This document shows positions 19,856-24,049 of a stretch of 24,049 nucleotides of DNA, piece by piece (positions within the stretch are counted from its first letter, which is position 1; each line of letters begins with the position of its first letter). The notes under the pieces were generated by a model. That model was given only the letters and a program-made list of their open reading frames with translations, was not told the DNA's origin and searched no databases. A program made the translations under genes and the position numbers. Source of the stretch: Mnemiopsis leidyi (taxonomy: Eukaryota > Ctenophora > Tentaculata > Lobata > Bolinopsidae); the NCBI GenBank assembly GCA_000226015.1, contig JH153954.1:274004-298052 (forward strand), read 5' to 3'.

Positions 19856-20034
19856 TTGCCCTGGGAACATCCTTGCCAGACACATTTGCCAGTAAAGTCG
19901 CCGCCACCAACGAAGATACCGCCGACGCCGCCATCGGCAACATCACCGGCAGTAACTCAGTAAACGTCTTTCTGGGTCTAGGAATCCCCTGGGTCATCGC
20001 TACTCTATATAAACACTACTCATACGCCAGCAAC
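19856..20034 (+). CDS. NCX: NCX exon: alpha-2 ion-transport repeat
   Basis: The split Val codon is followed by [20 protein letters not shown] and [20 protein letters not shown], nearly identical to the NCX1 alpha-2 signature ([17 protein letters not shown] and GNVTGSNAVNVFLGIG). These residues line the Na+/Ca2+ translocation pathway opposite the alpha-1 repeat. All core motif residues are present, so the exchanger is expected to be functional. The exon ends in phase 0 at GTGAGT. Confidence 0.99.
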
Positions 20035-20234
20035 GTGAGTATTTATAACTGAATCTCTATTTGTAAACCTCGAACTAAAACTTGAGAAAATGCAGCCAGG
20101 AAGACGGTGTTTTTTAATTTGTAAAACGCCCTAGGTTTAACTTTATAAAAATATAAAAATTCTTCCTCGGATATTCTATACACTCCAATAAATGTCCTGT
20201 AATGGTGTGACTGTGCTGTGACTCGATTTCGCAG

Positions 20235-20360
20235 GACAAGCGAAGCAAGTTTATCGTGGAGGACAAATCCCTGCCGTTCACGATAGCCCTCTATTCAATA
20301 GCAGCTATTTCTACTCTATTATTATTAACCTGGAGGAGATACAGCACACAGGCTGGAAAA
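20235..20360 (+). CDS. NCX: NCX exon: penultimate helix
   Basis: A 42-codon exon in phase 0 reading DKRSKFIVEDKSLPFTIALY, then SIAAISTLLLLTWRRYSTQAGK. It corresponds to NCX1 EQFKVSPGTLAFSVTLFTIF...VLLYRRRPEIGG. One hydrophobic helix is followed by an Arg-rich cytosolic turn. Acceptor TTTCGCAG, donor GTAATT. Confidence 0.96.
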
Positions 20361-20526
20361 GTAATTATCTTTATTTTTTATAATTTTTAGTATCTTTTTC
20401 AAATAAGCATCACATAATTTTATAGCTTGCCAATTTTGCACAGAGCAGGTTCCAAGTAAGAAAATTGCTTTATCAAAATCAAGCTTGAAAAGAATTCTGT
20501 TATACCAAACCACATGTATTTTACAG

Positions 20527-20646
20527 GCTGAATTGGGAGGCAATCCGTTCGTAAAGAAAGTAAGCGCAGGATTCTGTGTTTCCTTCTGGCTGATATACAT
20601 TGTCTGCGCCTCACTCTACGCCTACCAGATTATAGACTTCTCGTAG
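20527..20646 (+). CDS. NCX: NCX terminal exon: last helix and stop
   Basis: It reads AELGGNPFVKKVSAGFCVS, then FWLIYIVCASLYAYQIIDFS and TAG. It matches the NCX1 C-terminus (GELGGPRTAKLLTSCLFVLLWLLYIFFSSLEAY), including the conserved ELGG before the final hydrophobic helix. The length from ELGG to the stop is typical of NCX proteins. Confidence 0.97.
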   Translation, partial: AELGGNPFVKKVSAGFCVSFWLIYIVCASLYAYQIIDFS

Positions 20647-21410
20647 GCACTGCACCAAACGCAATTCAACCGCCGTTCCAACTACAGCCCTGATTTTTAT
20701 CCATAGTTTTGTACCGAGTTATAGGAGGTCAGATCACCAGAGAGCTCCGGAAAGAGGCCCGCTGAGATACGGGGATCATTGTTGGTGATAGAGCTGGAGG
20801 CACCGAGTTCAGACAGTTGTAGAGAGAGTATAATAACACAGATTTAAAGAAGCTCACCAGCAGCACCTTGTAATTATTATATATGCCATGTTCTTTTTCT
20901 AGCTCTCCTTTACTTTTACTGCATGTCAATTCAAATGGGAGGTTATACCGATATAGTCCGAAAGATTGGGGTTGCTTATCGCTTCTCTGGTTTGCATCTA
21001 AGAGAAGCTGCGTGTCAGGTGTCATGAGAAACTTGTGGTAACCTAGCAACTGTGTCAGACTCGCTCAGTATTCTCACAACCAAAATCATGTCATGTGTCA
21101 GGAGGTGTGAGAACTAAAATGTGGGGACAAAGGGACCGAGGGTAACCGAGAGAGTGAGAGATAGAGAGAGATTTATCATTTTTATCTCCCTACAAGTTTT
21201 TATTTAGCTGATCTCTTGACTCCTTGATTGTTGAGCTGATTTCCTTGAAGCAGTGTTTCACGATCTTGTGGGGAAAAACTGACAACTGACGTCAGCGGCT
21301 GTCTTCAGCTTTCCAAAAATCCTTCATCCGGGTTAATCTTACTTAGATATTTTTAGCTGTACAGATCATACAAGATTTATTTACCGCAATAAATTTGTAT
21401 CTTTCACCAA
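20647..21410 (+). other. Probable NCX 3' UTR
   Basis: The stretch follows the NCX stop. The first clear polyadenylation hexamer on this strand is AATAAA at 21388-21393, followed by a GT-rich GGTTTGTCG at 21415-21423, so a UTR of about 750 nt is plausible. No coding signal is seen; a 106-codon minus-strand frame at 20729-21049 has no recognisable feature. Confidence 0.5.
21388..21393 (+). terminator. Candidate polyadenylation signal AATAAA
   Basis: A canonical hexamer about 740 nt after the NCX stop codon, with a GT-rich stretch about 20-30 nt downstream. The hexamer is common by chance in AT-rich DNA. Confidence 0.4.
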
Positions 21411-22780
21411 TTCGGTTTGTCGAATACATTTAAAATTCGATTTAGTTAGTTAATCTTTATTCGAAAAAGGAGGCCAGGAACTATAATTTCTGTTGTCTGT
21501 CGAGTTTAGCCGATTTGTTAATATAGTCAGACCTAAGTATACAATGTAAGAAAATGTATTTTGATTAAATGTTGAAAATTGTAATGTTCTCGTGGCTGAG
21601 AGAGTGAAATCAAACATTTTAACATTGATAGGTGCGCCACAATCTTCAATATTGTCAAGTAAGAAGGCGAAAGATTTATCGTTATAATCGTTAAGAGTTT
21701 TATCATAGCTGGAGGTTTCCTGTTCCAATCCGCAAAACATTCTCCTTAATAAAGGGCCACCCTGCCACTTTCAAAATCGGTAAGAATCATAGCCATTTGT
21801 TTTGACGCAGGATCTACATAGCGGAGCAAGTTTTTGTATGATGCGGACTTGGGTCGATATCTCCCAGGGGTGAACACACTATTACGATGGGTTTATTAAA
21901 TATCAGCTGATGTAAAATGCAACGCATTTCTGCTGTGGAGGCAGCAGCGATGGTTTCTATTGATCAGTTGCCATGGTTTATATATGTGATGATAAGTTGT
22001 TATTGATATTAACTGTGGTAACGAAACGTTGCCATGGTAACAACTTGTTGTTTTAACTGTAACTATCCATTGTCTTCTTAGATGTAACTGGTTTCAGGTT
22101 CATAGCTTTAGAACTATGGTATTTGCAGTGACTTCTTTGCACCAATTCCATTTTTTCTATTTCTGATTAATTAGCTTTGTGTCCTGATTTTATGAAAGCT
22201 TCTTAACTCCGTCTCCAGAAATTTTTCCAACCTAATTATTGAGGCTAAAATTTTCTTACGTTTTCGAGACTTTCTCTTAAGATCTCTCTGCTATCATTTT
22301 CCGATTTTCGGCGTGTCTGGCCATGTTCAAGCACACAATCATTCTGACAAAATTATTCCTCAACTTTGAGTGTTGATTTACCATCTATAATCAATAACAT
22401 TTCCATTGCTAAATTAAGTCGATTTGTCACATGTTCAACACATGTGACACGCTTAACATGTGTTTCTTAGTTGAATGCAGACTTTTCCTCGCAAATTTGT
22501 ACACTTCAAATATTATACCACGGATGTAAATAACATTTGATGAAGTTAAAAGAGCTAACACTGTGTTGGAAGATGCTGGGCACGTTTGTAACCGCGCATT
22601 TTCATTAGTCTAAAGTCAGTTTGATTGATGCAGTATATTTATATTATAATGTCCCTTTTAATTCACTGTGAGTCATTATATTATAGTTACTATTTGAAGA
22701 CATGAAAAATTGTTGTATTATTTCTTCTGTCTAAAATCTCCCAAATTTTTCCAAAATTTGTTTCAAAGAATCCTTCATTT
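21411..22780. other. 3' flanking noncoding DNA
   Basis: No gene is supported. A 96-codon minus-strand frame at 21450-21740 has no recognisable domain or upstream exon. The stretch contains one perfect and one partial X-box-like palindrome near 21967-22041. Confidence 0.6.
22028..22041 (+). promoter_or_regulatory. RFX X-box-like palindrome
   Basis: GTTGCCATGGTAAC matches the full two-half-site X-box consensus with a two-base spacer. A related partial copy, GTTGCCATGG followed by TTTA, lies 61 bp upstream at 21967-21980. Both are downstream of the NCX gene and could belong to an unseen neighbouring gene's promoter. Confidence 0.45.
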
Positions 22781-22782
22781 AG

Positions 22783-23206
22783 CCGACTCTCGCAGCTCGA
22801 AGCTGTTAAAAGTAAAACGGTAGACGGATATAATCTCGTCAAGAGTGACTGTGTCTAAATCTAATCTAAGTCTAACGCAGTCGCATGTAACGTTCTCATG
22901 CGGCCGTTTTTTATTTACCGTTATGGCAATACGGCTGTCCACCTGTGGACCTGGGTTGTGTCAATGTGTCAGTGTGTAATTTTAATTCGAGTTTGGAGTT
23001 GGGTGAATTGAATTAACTGAATTCGATAGAGAGAGAGCGCTTCGGTTTGTTTTGCGTGCATTACTAATTGGGCGTTCCGCAACTACAAACAAGTTCATGC
23101 TGCTATGGAAGGCCGCGGCCATTTTGGTACCAACAGTGAAAAAGTACCTTAGTTGACGAGATTGTATCCGTCTATCGTTCAGCTAACTGAGCTGCGAGAG
23201 TCTGGT
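22783..23206. mobile_element. MITE-like inverted-repeat element, about 424 bp
   Basis: The left end (ACTCTCGCAGCTC ... TAGACGGATATAATCTCGTC, 22783-22842) is repeated inverted at the right end (TTGACGAGATTGTATCCGTC ... GAGCTGCGAGAGT, 23153-23203). The arms are about 50-60 bp and imperfect. The interior has no open frame for a transposase, as expected for a nonautonomous miniature inverted-repeat element. No clear target-site duplication is visible, so the ends are approximate. Confidence 0.75.
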
Positions 23207-23368
23207 ATAGGTATCACCGTGAGTACAAACAGGTCCCAAGTCCTGGCGATTATCTTGATGTATATTGATGATCTTTTACTTTTCATTATAGCCTAAGTCG
23301 TATCATTGACTACTAATATTAATACGTGTTTAGCAAGCTGCTCTCTGGCACGGCTCGGCGAAGGGTAC

Positions 23369-23390
23369 TAGACGGATATAATTTCGTCAA
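23369..23390 (+). repeat. Solitary copy of the inverted-repeat core
   Basis: TAGACGGATATAATTTCGTC plus AA is one base different from the core of the flanking inverted-repeat elements. It stands alone between them and may be the remnant arm of another copy. Confidence 0.75.
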
Positions 23391-23393
23391 GCC

Positions 23394-23707
23394 GTTGTCG
23401 CGATTATACCCGATTCCCGAATCTCGCAGCTTAAAGCTAATCGTTTCGTTAGAACGGTAGACAGATATAATCTCGTCACTCGTCAATCAGGCCGTTGCCT
23501 AACATAGCCCGTGAAGCGGCAGCCTCTGAGTCAGGGGTGCCGCGTGCAGTGCTGCCACATTTTACTTGACGAGATTATATCCGTCTATCGTTCTATCGAA
23601 ACGTCTATCTAACGAAACGTCTATCTTAATCTAACGAAACGTCTATCGTTCTAACGAAACGATCTCGTTCAGCTTTAGCTGCGTGAGTCGGGTATCACCG
23701 CGACAAC
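23394..23707. mobile_element. MITE-like inverted-repeat element, about 314 bp
   Basis: The arms begin GTTGTCGCG (23394) and end CGCGACAAC (23707), then continue inward with ATACCCGATTC / GAGTCGGGTAT, a CGCAGCTT-type block, CTAACGAAACG and the shared core GACGAGATTATATCCGTCTA. The right arm is longer because of an internal expansion of AACGAAACGTCTATC units at about 23590-23665. The element shares its core with the copy at 22783-23206, so they form one family. No coding capacity and no convincing target-site duplication. Confidence 0.8.
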
Positions 23708-24049
23708 ATTTCACCTAACCAAGCATTCTTACGAAAGCCTAGCTATGCTGTAAGCGCGCAAAGGGCTTTGGTTAGAGCAACTGCCACACTGCGCGGAAAA
23801 AATTAAAAAATGTTTTTCAAATGGGTCACAAACACAAAACAGCGAGCTGGCATGAAACAACCTGTTCAAATTTGAAGCCGGACGCGCACACAAATGATAT
23901 ATACTTCCCAAACACGTTCATGCCTGTGCGTTCACCTAACCAGGTGCTCACGCTTGCTATACTCGATACTACTGACTACGCGTGCAGCTGCTACACACGA
24001 GCTAGAACATAGAATAGCCACCTTTGGTGGCGCGGCGCGCGCTACGTGC
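23708..24049. other. 3' flanking DNA, GC-rich at the edge
   Basis: No gene is supported. The last about 30 bases (CCACCTTTGGTGG, then GCGCGGCGCGCGC) form a short hairpin followed by a CpG-rich run cut by the window edge; these could be the end of another repeat or a promoter-proximal region. Confidence 0.5.

Noticed and set aside
21450..21740. 96-codon minus-strand ORF
   Set aside because: No recognisable domain, no supporting exons, and the length is reachable by chance.

Overview
The window is animal (metazoan) nuclear genomic DNA, most likely from a marine invertebrate; I cannot name the species. The evidence is GT-AG introns of 76 bp to 4.3 kb, abundant micro- and minisatellites, short inverted-repeat (MITE-like) elements, an 11-base assembly gap inside a (GT)n tract, and a multi-exon Na+/Ca2+ exchanger gene of the animal SLC8/NCX type.

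Layout. Positions 1-20646 on the + strand hold the 3' part of an NCX gene. Thirteen coding exons can be read at 2825-2880, 7216-7371, 9211-9268, 9651-9759, 10527-10753, 11108-11265, 14258-14438 or 14515-14695 (alternatives), 16195-16373, 19553-19715, 19856-20034, 20235-20360 and 20527-20646. All junctions are GT-AG and in frame. With one alternative exon used, they encode 569 residues plus a split first codon, ending at TAG 20644-20646. In order these are the end of the big cytosolic loop's helical region, Calx-beta domain 1 (CBD1), CBD2, and the C-terminal membrane domain with the alpha-2 ion-transport repeat. The N-terminal membrane half (alpha-1) must lie upstream of the window.

The most informative feature is the pair 14258-14438 / 14515-14695. 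Both exons are 181 nt, have the same phases and encode homologous 60-residue second halves of CBD2 (31 of 60 identical). Exactly one must be used: including both gives an immediate TGA, and skipping both gives a TAG in the next exon. This is a frame-locked mutually exclusive pair in the Ca2+-sensing domain, analogous to vertebrate NCX1 exons A/B but with a different exon boundary. A roughly 410-bp (GT)n tract and a GC-rich hairpin lie in the intron just upstream.

The 3.2-kb intron 16374-19552 contains, on the opposite strand, a complete intronless 910-codon gene (19256-16524). Its protein has a disordered acidic N-terminus, a His/Asn/Gln-rich 10-residue minisatellite, and six diverged copies of a beta-rich module of about 60 residues that I do not recognise. 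A perfect GGTCACGTGACC palindrome sits about 110 bp upstream of its ATG. This nested gene is the best candidate for something undescribed.

The rest is intronic or 3'-flanking DNA rich in repeats: (TC)n, 28- and 33-bp duplications, a 30-copy binary heptamer array, a 21-bp GTAC-rich array, a five-copy 70-bp satellite, and a cluster of related inverted-repeat elements near 22.8-23.7 kb. I saw no tRNA, rRNA, CRISPR array or viral genes.
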